From Mycobacterium sp. DL (GTDB taxonomy: Bacteria; Actinomycetota; Actinomycetes; Mycobacteriales; Mycobacteriaceae), in NCBI RefSeq assembly GCF_039729195.1, contig NZ_CP155796.1, positions 62,001 to 126,000 on the forward strand: a DNA stretch of 64,000 nucleotides, read 5' to 3'. The position numbers and the translations under genes were made by a program. Numbering within the stretch: the stretch's first letter is position 1; each line of letters opens with the position of its first letter. A model generated the notes under the pieces. That model saw only the letters and a program-made list of their open reading frames with translations, was not told the origin of the DNA and made no database searches. Below are positions 18,992-27,069 of this stretch, in pieces.

Positions 18992-21184
18992 CTAGCGGCT
19001 CTCCGCGAGGCGATAGGTCTGTTCGTCGTTCCCGTCGTGGCTGATCACGCCGGCCGCAGTGAAGTCGTGCAGGTCCCTGACGACGTCGTAGACCCGCGAG
19101 GTGACGTACACGCCGGGCTGGGACGATCCATTGCGCACCTGATAGGCGAGATTGACCGCTGCACCCCACATGTCGTACGCGATGCTGGTCCGGCCGATCA
19201 GACCGCTACCGACGGTGCCGGTGTCGATGCCGGCACGCAGGCGCAGGTCATAGCCCGACTCGGCGTTGAATCTCGTGATGATGTGGTGCATTTCGATCGC
19301 GAAGTCCACGGTGCGGCGGGCGTTGTCCAGACGGGGCTGGTTGAGCCCGCAGCTGGCGAGGTAGCCGTTGTGCAGCGTGCGTACCTGTTCGACGCCGAGA
19401 TCTTCGGCAGCCAGGTCGAATTGGTGCACCAGCTTGTTGGTGATGGCCAGCGATTCCTCCGAGGACAGATGTACGGCCAGTTCGTCGAGGCCGACGACTT
19501 CGGCGAAGATCACGCTGACGTCCTGGTGGTGCAGCGAGATGTTCTCCTCGCCCTCCCGGTACCGCTCGACCACCGACTCGGGCATCAGTGACAACAGCAG
19601 CTTGTGGTTCTCCTCGCGTTGCTCGACCAGCAGCTGTTCGTGGCGCGACAGGTTGCTGCTCATCTCGTTGAAAGCCTTTGTGAGATCGCCGAACTCGTCG
19701 AGCGAGCGGAGAGGCAATACGACGCCGTAATTGCCGGCCGCAATCTGGCGTGAGCCGGCCTCCAGGCGTTTGATCGGGCGCACGAACCGGCGCGACAGCA
19801 GCATCGCGATCACACACACGATGAAGATGATCGCGGTGGTCGACAGGATCAGGGTGCGCGTGAAGCGGTTGACCGGAGCGAACGCCTCCGCGGCGTCGAT
19901 GTTGGCGACGATGTTCCACTGCAGTTCATCGTCGGCAATCGGCGCGTAGGCCTGCAGTGCGCGGCGCCCGAGGTAGTTGTCGGAGATCAACGTGCCGGTT
20001 TGCCCCTGGGCTGCCAGGCGGGTCGCTTCGGTGCCCGCCGGCTGGATGAGCACGGTGGTTCCCTGACGGATCGCCTGATCGGCGACATCGGGCGGGGTGC
20101 CGGCGGCGACGACCTCGGAGCGGTACCGGTCCGGGTCCTCAAGGAACAGTCGGGAGTCCGACCGCATCAAGTCGTCGTCTCCCACCAGGAACGTCTCCCC
20201 GGTGGTTCCCATGCCGGCCTGCTCCCACTGCTTGTCGACCGTCATCAGACGGTTGATCTTCGACATCGGAAGTTGAAGGGCGAGAACGCCGGTCACCTGG
20301 TCGACCGGGCCGACCGGGCTGACCATCCAGGCCGTCGGCTCCAGCGCAGGCTGGTAGGCACTGAAGTCGGTGACTTCGACGTGATCGAGTGCGTTGCTGC
20401 GCATCGCCCGGTTGAACGCGTCGGTGAGATCCCCGCCGCGGAACGGGCCGCGAAGGACATTGGTGCCCAGATCGATGCCCTTGTTGGCCGAGTACACCAC
20501 ATCGCCCTGGGTGTCGATGAGGAGCGCGTCCTCGAACTCGAAACGACTCGTGACGGTGCGGAAGAAGTTGTTGAAGCGAGCGTTGGCCGCTGACCACTCG
20601 CTGCTGTCCCCGGCGTCGTCGACCGCGATCCGCTCCGAGGCATCGGTGAAGGGGATCGTGTAGTGGATCTGCAGGTACCGCTGTGCGTATGAGGTCGGCA
20701 GAAGTGCTGCGACATCGAGTTCGACGCCCGTTCTGGCTTCCTCTTCCGGGGCGTAGACGGTGGTGTAGTAGTTGGCGAGGGCCTGTTCCTGGGCGGGTTC
20801 GATCGGTGGTGCGTCGGGACCGTTGAGCTGGTTGAAGCCGGCGGTATAGGCCGTCATCGCGGTCCCGGCGTTGCTGGTTCTCGCGAACAGGATGATCGAG
20901 TTCGTCAGGTCGGATATCTCGGCGACGAGCTGTCGGCTCTGGGATTCACGAACCTCGGTGAGTCGGTCGAAGGCGGCGTTGCGCAGCGAGATGCGGCCCG
21001 ATTCGAAGCCGATGTAGCCCACCACCGCCGCGGACAGGATGCTGGTGACGAGCAGCATGAGCAGGAACTTGGACTGGATACTGATTTTCGACAGCATTTT
21101 GCCGAGGTGGCGGGGCAGCTCCACCGGATAGGCAGGCTCCTGGCCCGCATTGTGGGTCTTGTCTGTCCGGTTTGTCATCGGCAA
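18992..21184 (-). CDS. Receptor-type class III adenylate cyclase, catalytically degenerate
   Basis: A 730-residue membrane protein with one helix near residues 36-56, a large extracytoplasmic sensor domain (about 60-400, Cache-like), a second helix near 405-428, a HAMP linker and a C-terminal class III cyclase domain (about 550-720). Against Rv1625c-type enzymes, the first metal Asp is Glu (FAEVVG), the substrate Lys is Arg, the second metal Asp is Asn (HNGYL), and the transition-state Arg is Gln (VNLAYQ); the Y-D-x-W-G Asp and the V-N Asn remain. This predicts little or no cyclase activity, so it may work as a ligand sensor or pseudo-enzyme. It is 2 nt upstream of the channel gene, which it probably controls. 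Confidence 0.85.
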   Translation of the reverse strand: MPMTNRTDKTHNAGQEPAYPVELPRHLGKMLSKISIQSKFLLMLLVTSILSAAVVGYIGFESGRISLRNAAFDRLTEVRESQSRQLVAEISDLTNSIILFARTSNAGTAMTAYTAGFNQLNGPDAPPIEPAQEQALANYYTTVYAPEEEARTGVELDVAALLPTSYAQRYLQIHYTIPFTDASERIAVDDAGDSSEWSAANARFNNFFRTVTSRFEFEDALLIDTQGDVVYSANKGIDLGTNVLRGPFRGGDLTDAFNRAMRSNALDHVEVTDFSAYQPALEPTAWMVSPVGPVDQVTGVLALQLPMSKINRLMTVDKQWEQAGMGTTGETFLVGDDDLMRSDSRLFLEDPDRYRSEVVAAGTPPDVADQAIRQGTTVLIQPAGTEATRLAAQGQTGTLISDNYLGRRALQAYAPIADDELQWNIVANIDAAEAFAPVNRFTRTLILSTTAIIFIVCVIAMLLSRRFVRPIKRLEAGSRQIAAGNYGVVLPLRSLDEFGDLTKAFNEMSSNLSRHEQLLVEQREENHKLLLSLMPESVVERYREGEENISLHHQDVSVIFAEVVGLDELAVHLSSEESLAITNKLVHQFDLAAEDLGVEQVRTLHNGYLASCGLNQPRLDNARRTVDFAIEMHHIITRFNAESGYDLRLRAGIDTGTVGSGLIGRTSIAYDMWGAAVNLAYQVRNGSSQPGVYVTSRVYDVVRDLHDFTAAGVISHDGNDEQTYRLAESR

Positions 21185-21244
21185 ATGACATTAGCGTGCG
21201 GCGGGTGGGTCTCGTGGGAGTTGAGAGGAGGGCGGCTCGACGGA

Positions 21245-23425
21245 TCAGACCGATGCGTCGACGCTGACCGCGTCGCCGATGAGCACCGCCAGATGCTGCC
21301 AGTACACCCAGTCGGCGATGGCCTGCCGTTGTGTCTGCGGATCGGTCGCGGTGTGAGCCTGGTAGAGCGCGAGCTCCTGGGCGTGATTCGCGTAGATGAT
21401 GAATGCCGACAGGTGGGCACCGCCGCGTTGCGGGCTGGTGCTCATCAGAGGCTTGGCGACGTCGAACCACAGCTTCGCGGTTTCGTCGGCGGGTGGGGTG
21501 ATGTCCGCCGGAGCCGGAGGCAGTAGCTCGTTGAGGCCGAAGTCGCTGACGGCGGAGAGGGTTTGGGCTGCCGAGGGGGCGATGACCTCTAAACGACTGC
21601 GGCCCTGCATCTTTCCATCGTCGGGAATGTCGTCCGGGGTGAGGATGATCTTGGCGGCGCCGGGGTCGAAGCTGGCGAACTGCTCCTCGGTGGCGACAAC
21701 TGCGCGCAGCCTCAGGTCGTGATGTTGAGCCCAGCCCTGCACCGCAAGAATGGGGTAGGTCGCCCACGTAGCGCGTTCGGTCGACGGGATGGCTTCGTCG
21801 GCGGTGGCCATCCGCACCTGTTCGGGGAGGTGCGCGCCGTCGGGGATGTAGGCCATCCCGTAGCTGTTGGCGACGACGATGGTGTCGTCGGTTGTCAACG
21901 CGGTGACCCAGAAGAATCCGAAGTCCATCACCCCTGCGTTGAGGGCGGCACCGATGTGGCGAGCCCGTTGAAGCGGGTCGCTGCCGTTGGTCTTGCGGCG
22001 AAGCGCACCGGCGACCGCGGCTGACTGGATCGCATCCCGCTCAGCGCGCGCGGTGGAGACCGGTACAGGTGCGGGCGCGGCGCCGCTGCCGGCCGCCGAC
22101 ATGGCGGAAACGCCGGGTCCGGTAGCCGCCGTGGGCGCAATGCTGCCCGGGGCGCCGGGGGCGGGGGGACCGGGCGGTGCAGGGGTGGTCGGTGGTCCGA
22201 GCGGCATCGGCGGTGCCGGGCTGGCACCGCCTGTCGGCGCGGCACTGACCGGTGCTGCTCCGCCTGCGCCACCCCCGGAGATCCCAGTGCCGCCGGTCGC
22301 TCCGCCGGATGCGCCGCCCGCTGGCGGGACCGCCGCAGCCGCTTGGCTGGTAGGCGCCGGGGCAGGAGCGGGCGACGTGGCCGGAGCGGACGACGCCAAC
22401 GGTGGCTGGCTGGTCAGCGGCTGCAGCGGCGAAGTGGTCCTGGCTGACTTGGCCGCGTCTGCCGGGGTTGCGGCATTGGGAGCGCCGCCTGCGGCGCCCG
22501 TCGGGGTCGCGGCGGGTGAGCCGGACGCGTTGGGGCTCGACGAACCGGACCCCGATGGCGAGGACGATGTTGGTGAAGCTGCTCCTCCGGACGACGCTCC
22601 GGATGTGCCCATGGAGCTGGTCGGTGCGGACGATCCGCCCGATGGGTTGGATGGGGCGAGGGCGCCGGGGCTTGCTGGTTGATTTGAGATCGGGGGAGCT
22701 TGAGATTGCGGTGCCCCGCCGACAGCGTCGAAAGGTGATGCTTCAGGCGGCCCCCCTTTAGCGCCAACGACATCGACCGGTGGGGTCGGTCTAGAACTGG
22801 ATACTGGGCTGATCACCGGACGAGTGAGTGCACCTTGACGTACAAATCTTGATTGGGGCGGCCCGGTTCCTTGTCGTTGTTCAAGCGGTGTCGGGACTGG
22901 TGCGGGAATCGATGCGGATTGAGGTGTCCATTGAACAAATGTCGGAACTTGCCCGGACATCGCTGAGACTTCGCTACTGTTCACAATATTCTGCCAAGCG
23001 ACGTATAACTGAATGAGGCCGTTCTTCGTCGCGTCGTCGATGTTGGGGATCTGGCGGATATCCTGAATGATCTGTTGGGCATTCTGCAAATTTGCATTTA
23101 CTGCCATCTTTGTCTGCTCGACGACACCAGTGGCCAAGGTGTAAAAAGCGAACGCCTTTCCAAGGTGCTCCTGAAGAGAAGTCATATCGCCAACCCGTTG
23201 TTGAATTGACGATCTACCAGCATCGGCCCCCTGCCCTACCCATATCCCCCCTTCGAAAACTTGGCCCTGCTGCTGGCGCCAATTAGTCACGACAGCTTCA
23301 ATTTGGTTCCGCATGTTGAGGAACTCCGCGGCACGTTCTTGGAGCTCCGTCTCGTCGATGTCCGGCCAACCAGCAGGCTCGGTCATCTCTTCGACGTATT
23401 CTCCAGCGAACTTTCCGATACCCAC
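21245..23425 (-). CDS. espK: ESX-1 secretion-associated protein EspK
   Basis: A 726-residue protein, near the 729 of M. tuberculosis EspK. An N-terminal helical domain (about residues 1-160) carries H/Q-V-F-E-G-G-x-W (FEGGIW near residue 60); a long Pro/Ala/Ser/Gly-rich linker follows (about 190-470); the conserved C-terminal domain contains D-F-G-F-F-W-V-T-A-L-T-T-D and NSYGMAYIPDG. EspK binds EspB and helps its secretion. GTG 23425 overlaps the upstream stop as TAGTG and gives the length expected; GTG 23449 is a possible earlier start. The N-terminal coding part (beyond about 22.75 kb) is clearly AT-richer than the C-terminal part, suggesting a recombined gene. Confidence 0.9.
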   Translation of the reverse strand: MGIGKFAGEYVEEMTEPAGWPDIDETELQERAAEFLNMRNQIEAVVTNWRQQQGQVFEGGIWVGQGADAGRSSIQQRVGDMTSLQEHLGKAFAFYTLATGVVEQTKMAVNANLQNAQQIIQDIRQIPNIDDATKNGLIQLYVAWQNIVNSSEVSAMSGQVPTFVQWTPQSASIPAPVPTPLEQRQGTGPPQSRFVRQGALTRPVISPVSSSRPTPPVDVVGAKGGPPEASPFDAVGGAPQSQAPPISNQPASPGALAPSNPSGGSSAPTSSMGTSGASSGGAASPTSSSPSGSGSSSPNASGSPAATPTGAAGGAPNAATPADAAKSARTTSPLQPLTSQPPLASSAPATSPAPAPAPTSQAAAAVPPAGGASGGATGGTGISGGGAGGAAPVSAAPTGGASPAPPMPLGPPTTPAPPGPPAPGAPGSIAPTAATGPGVSAMSAAGSGAAPAPVPVSTARAERDAIQSAAVAGALRRKTNGSDPLQRARHIGAALNAGVMDFGFFWVTALTTDDTIVVANSYGMAYIPDGAHLPEQVRMATADEAIPSTERATWATYPILAVQGWAQHHDLRLRAVVATEEQFASFDPGAAKIILTPDDIPDDGKMQGRSRLEVIAPSAAQTLSAVSDFGLNELLPPAPADITPPADETAKLWFDVAKPLMSTSPQRGGAHLSAFIIYANHAQELALYQAHTATDPQTQRQAIADWVYWQHLAVLIGDAVSVDASV

Positions 23426-24546
23426 TATTGAGATCCCGCCGCTTTGCACGCTTGGTCATTAGCGGCAATTAGCTCTGCAGCGGCATTGGCAAGATAAGCA
23501 TCAGACGGTACATAACTGGGAAAGGACTGGACGAAACCTCTGCGGTATTGAGCAGCTAGCGTTGCGAAGTCGTAAAAAATGGCGTTCCCACTACGCAGTC
23601 CTAGGTCCTGCATCTTCCCCGCGTTAGTCTGCATCACAGTCGTCATCTCTACGTATATGGCCTGCTGTTCGGGCGGCCACTGAGAAACCGATAGGTTCGG
23701 ATCGGTTGCGAGCCATTCAGAGGTGTCACGGTCAAATTCCTCAACGGCCTGGCTCCACTGACTGCAGACGGACAATGGCTCGGTGACAAAGCGTTCAGGA
23801 TCGGAGGGGTCACCGAGTGGTGCAAAATCGAGTGGCGCTGGCGATTCCACAACTAGGGGAGCTCGTGCGGAAGCTGAGCCGTAAGTTATCGCTGAGCAAA
23901 TCCATACCAATGCGTTCGATGTTCCAGTAGCGACTCGTGCGAGGTGATCATCGGCCGGCGTGTAGGTAGGCACTTTGTTTGCGTAATCGCGCCAGTAGGC
24001 GATCGACTGTTCGTAAAGCTCTCGAACGACGCGATGTGGTGTCAGCTTGACTAAAGCCGCCGTTTGGTCAGCAGCGGAACGCATCGCATCCGCTATGGCC
24101 AGATGCTGAACACGCTGAGCTTCCGTCCAGTCCGAGGCGGGAATTGACGGGTCTCTGTCGTTCCAGCCTTTCGCTGCTTGTTCGGCGAACGTGTCCCCGA
24201 TGGGAGTCCATGCGGCGCAGGTAGGTTCATCGACGATAATCCCGACGCCCTTGTCGTCATCGGCGCTGGCGATCTCGCTGGCATCTGATGACGTACTAGG
24301 CGCTGAGGGCGAAGCCGTGGGCGGATCTGTGCTTGAACCATCGCGCGTGAACAGCAACGTCGTGACGACGGTGACGACTACAACCACGAGCAGTACAAGC
24401 CCGCCGAGAATCCACTTGGATCGATTGCCGCCGATCTGAGGCGGTAGTTGCTGCCCCCATTGCGGGGGCGGACCCCACTGAGGCGGGCCTGGTGGAACCC
24501 CCGGGGGCTGCTGAGGAGGCCACTGGCCAGGAGGTGGCGTGGTCAC
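23425..24546 (-). CDS. Proline-rich single-pass membrane protein of the ESX-1 locus
   Basis: A 373-residue protein with a Pro/Gln/Gly-rich cytosolic N-terminus (about 1-40), one strongly hydrophobic helix (GLVLLVVVVVTVVTTLLF, about residues 45-63), a Ser/Thr/Pro/Asp linker, and an extracytoplasmic helical domain of ~280 residues with four Cys that could pair. GTG 24546 was chosen over an upstream ATG because GGAGG lies about 9 nt before it. It shares a 1-nt overlap with espK and the same low GC. I do not recognise the family; such proteins next to type VII substrates may anchor or regulate them in the envelope. Confidence 0.75.
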   Translation of the reverse strand: MTTPPPGQWPPQQPPGVPPGPPQWGPPPQWGQQLPPQIGGNRSKWILGGLVLLVVVVVTVVTTLLFTRDGSSTDPPTASPSAPSTSSDASEIASADDDKGVGIIVDEPTCAAWTPIGDTFAEQAAKGWNDRDPSIPASDWTEAQRVQHLAIADAMRSAADQTAALVKLTPHRVVRELYEQSIAYWRDYANKVPTYTPADDHLARVATGTSNALVWICSAITYGSASARAPLVVESPAPLDFAPLGDPSDPERFVTEPLSVCSQWSQAVEEFDRDTSEWLATDPNLSVSQWPPEQQAIYVEMTTVMQTNAGKMQDLGLRSGNAIFYDFATLAAQYRRGFVQSFPSYVPSDAYLANAAAELIAANDQACKAAGSQ

Positions 24547-24722
24547 GCGCCCCACCTCCGCCTGTGCGTCTTCATCCCCGTTCCTCCCAGAGCACCACAA
24601 CCCGCTGTTCGGGTTGACCGCGATTCCGACTCAACCAGCTTACGAGAGGTCCGGAGGGCTCCATGTCGCTGATTCTGGCCGCCACGTCCGGCGGCCACCT
24701 CGATGGTGATCGCATTTAATCG

Positions 24723-24995
24723 CTAACCACCCACACTCGCGCCGAGGCCGGCACCGACCAGGAACGTCACGATCGTCAGCGGTATCACCGCCAACGACAC
24801 AACAAGTCCAGTGCCGAACCTTCTGAATGCGCCCGTCGTCAGCATCAGCGGCAACCCGACGATGACCACGGCACCGTAGCCCACACCGATATCGATGATC
24901 CGCATCACGACGAGCAGCAGATAGGCGGTCCCGAGAACAACACCGAATAGGCTTGCCGGCCCGAAGAACTGGTCGAACTTGATGCCGCTTTTCAT
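24723..24995 (-). CDS. Small membrane protein (candidate immunity protein)
   Basis: A 90-residue protein with about three hydrophobic segments (near residues 12-30, 38-52 and 65-88). Translation starts at ATG 24995, overlapping the preceding small gene by 4 nt (ATGA); the reading frame is open upstream but in the wrong frame of that gene. No family recognised. It is the last gene of a tight set that begins with the WXG-type protein at 25320-26720, which makes an immunity role possible. A 176-nt gap follows before the next gene. Confidence 0.65.
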   Translation of the reverse strand: MKSGIKFDQFFGPASLFGVVLGTAYLLLVVMRIIDIGVGYGAVVIVGLPLMLTTGAFRRFGTGLVVSLAVIPLTIVTFLVGAGLGASVGG

Positions 24996-25309
24996 AGCAC
25001 CAGCCTTAACGACGCCGCAGCGAGTAGGAACACTCCGGCGATGCCGCCGGCCAGAGCCGCTCCGGTAGTCCACGCAGACCGTCGCCGAAACAGCAATACG
25101 GACACGAGGACGAGTATCAGTTCGACCGCCGCGACGACCGCGAACCCTGAACCCAGCAGGGATACGCCGCTGGCGTCGAAAAGTAACTTCACCGGCACCG
25201 CAAGCAACAACCCCGCAGAGAGCAGTACCGGAACGCCCACGGTCGCTGCGGCCCAAAACGAGGTGCTCTGTCGCTGCCACCACGGCAGATGCTGGGGTTG
25301 AGAAATCAT
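24992..25309 (-). CDS. Small membrane protein (candidate immunity protein)
   Basis: A 105-residue protein with a short polar start (QPQHLPWWQRQ) and about three hydrophobic helices (near 18-38, 53-72 and 82-103). It starts 10 nt after the WXG-type gene and overlaps the next small membrane gene by 4 nt. No family recognised. Position directly behind a putative secreted effector is the usual place of an immunity gene, but a membrane-assembly role in secretion is equally possible. Confidence 0.65.
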   Translation of the reverse strand: MISQPQHLPWWQRQSTSFWAAATVGVPVLLSAGLLLAVPVKLLFDASGVSLLGSGFAVVAAVELILVLVSVLLFRRRSAWTTGAALAGGIAGVFLLAAASLRLVL

Positions 25310-25319
25310 CTACATGCTC

Positions 25320-26720
25320 CTATCGGACGACGACAACTCGGGGAATGTCATTGGTCGGTCCGAGATTGGTCGGGGTGTTGACATCCACCTGGCCTGGAAC
25401 GTATGGAACGGTGTCGCCGGGGAAGCGCGGGCCTCCCGGAAGTTGGGGTGCGTACGACTCGAATGGCTCGAAAGCTGCTGCTCCGTCGCCGATCTCGTGG
25501 GAGAACGGTAGCTCGGTGAGCGGGCCGAGTGAGTTGCCGCTGTCGGCGGCATCCTGGACGACCGTGTGAGTCGTCCCGTCCGGCATGTTCTGGTAGACCT
25601 CCAACGACGGATAGTCGCCGATGAGGCCGTCCACGGTCGCAGGCTGTCCACCGCTTCCCGGCGTGACGACGACGTCGCCCCGAACCACATGGCCGGAGAG
25701 GTCCGACCCTGGCGGCGCAAAGGCGTTCTTGGCGTCGTACTGAATCCGGACCGCCCCGTCGGGGGCCTGCTGGACCTTCACCTCCGGTGTTGCGACCTTG
25801 ACATTGCCGGCGTCGTCGACCGAGGGGTTCTGTCGGGCGATCACCACACCGTTCTCGTAGTCGACATAGAGGCCCACCCGGGTGTCTTCGGGGCCGAAGT
25901 TGGGATCGAATCCGCGGTTGTCTCCCAGATCGTTTCGCGGAACGTTGAACACCTCGTCTCGCGGAATGAACAGTCCAGATTTCACAACCCCCTGTCCAGG
26001 TACAGGTTCGATCTTCCCGACCACGATGTTCGGGGGCACTCCCTGGTACTTCTCGCCGTAGCTGTGCGGGTCGAGTGCGGCCGCTGTCTGCCAGTCGGTT
26101 TCGGATGTCGGCTCACGGCCGAACACCTTCTTGAACGCATCGATTTCGTTCTGACGCTTCTCACCGACTGCAGGATCCAATCCCGGGGGACTCTGCGGCG
26201 CATCGCCGCCCACGCCGAAGCCCACTGCCTGCACGGTGGCGCTAGATCCTGCACCGCGCACGGCAGAGGCGGTGGCAGAGTCCACGGAATCGAAGCTCTG
26301 GAGCAGTCGTTGCAGCACAACCGTGTAGGCCTTCGCGAGAGTCGGTGTCATCATCTGACCATTGCCAGACGGGCGGACCGTCCCGTCATCACCGACGATG
26401 CCGCCCAACACCGACGCTTGAGAGGACAACGACAAGATCTGTGCGCGCAACGCCGACAGTTGCCGGCCGCCCGCCGACAACGCTCGGCGCGCGGCGTCCA
26501 AGCGATTACGAAAATCGATCTGCGACTGCACCAGCCGAGAGCCGCGGCCAATCGCTGCGGTACTGGCACGGCCTGCCCAACTCTGACGAACACCGCTCAG
26601 AAGTCCTTGCTGACTGTGGATCTGCGTCTGCACTTCGGCAACGGACTTCTGCAACGCCCCGGCCGCCGCCGTGACACCGTCGGGATTCGACCCCCGGACC
26701 ACCGAAATCGTCGCTGCCAT
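25320..26720 (-). CDS. WXG-type secreted protein with unknown C-terminal domain (candidate effector)
   Basis: A 466-residue protein in the espB-espL operon. The N-terminal ~110 residues look like a WXG100-type helical hairpin, with S-W-A-G at about residues 46-49 and heptad-like helices on either side; a second helical stretch follows to ~150. After a Ser/Gly/Pro linker (about 165-195) comes a C-terminal domain of ~270 residues, predicted beta-rich, with repeated Asp/Gly/Val strands (RVGLYVDYENGVVIA; RGDVVVTP; GDYPSLEVYQ). I cannot assign this domain. ATG 26720 lies 4 nt after espL. The architecture (export domain, linker, unique C-domain, followed by small membrane genes) resembles type VII polymorphic toxins. 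Confidence 0.75.
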   Translation of the reverse strand: MAATISVVRGSNPDGVTAAAGALQKSVAEVQTQIHSQQGLLSGVRQSWAGRASTAAIGRGSRLVQSQIDFRNRLDAARRALSAGGRQLSALRAQILSLSSQASVLGGIVGDDGTVRPSGNGQMMTPTLAKAYTVVLQRLLQSFDSVDSATASAVRGAGSSATVQAVGFGVGGDAPQSPPGLDPAVGEKRQNEIDAFKKVFGREPTSETDWQTAAALDPHSYGEKYQGVPPNIVVGKIEPVPGQGVVKSGLFIPRDEVFNVPRNDLGDNRGFDPNFGPEDTRVGLYVDYENGVVIARQNPSVDDAGNVKVATPEVKVQQAPDGAVRIQYDAKNAFAPPGSDLSGHVVRGDVVVTPGSGGQPATVDGLIGDYPSLEVYQNMPDGTTHTVVQDAADSGNSLGPLTELPFSHEIGDGAAAFEPFESYAPQLPGGPRFPGDTVPYVPGQVDVNTPTNLGPTNDIPRVVVVR

Positions 26721-26724
26721 TGCG

Positions 26725-27069
26725 CTACTCAGGCTGCTTGTCCGACATCTCCGCCGTGATCTCGGCGACCACCGCGTCAATGCGCTGACGATCGGCATCG
26801 ATCGACTCGCTGGCGACCGCGTTCGCCTTCTGCAGCGCCTCATTCACCCGCTGTTCGACGGTCTCGGAGCCCAGCCGCAACAAGCCGTCCTCGATGTAGA
26901 CGTCCTTCAGCCAATGGTGGCCGTTGAGCGTCACCTCGACCGTCTCGCTCTCGTCGGCCGCGGTGAAGGAGTCGCTGGCCATCTTGTCCAGTTGCTCGTC
27001 CATCAACGACTGCAGTCGCCGTGCCTGCCTGAGCACGGCAGCGACTTCCGGGTGCATATCGTCGGTCAT
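26725..27069 (-). CDS. espL: ESX-1 accessory protein EspL
   Basis: A 114-residue YbaB/EbfC-fold protein, the same size as M. tuberculosis EspL (115). The central V-E-V-T-L-N-G...V-Y-I-E-D strand-turn-strand and flanking long charged helices fit the family. EspL is cytosolic, stabilises EspE, EspF and EspH in M. marinum and binds EspD in M. tuberculosis. It overlaps the espB stop by 4 nt. Confidence 0.9.
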   Translation of the reverse strand: MTDDMHPEVAAVLRQARRLQSLMDEQLDKMASDSFTAADESETVEVTLNGHHWLKDVYIEDGLLRLGSETVEQRVNEALQKANAVASESIDADRQRIDAVVAEITAEMSDKQPE

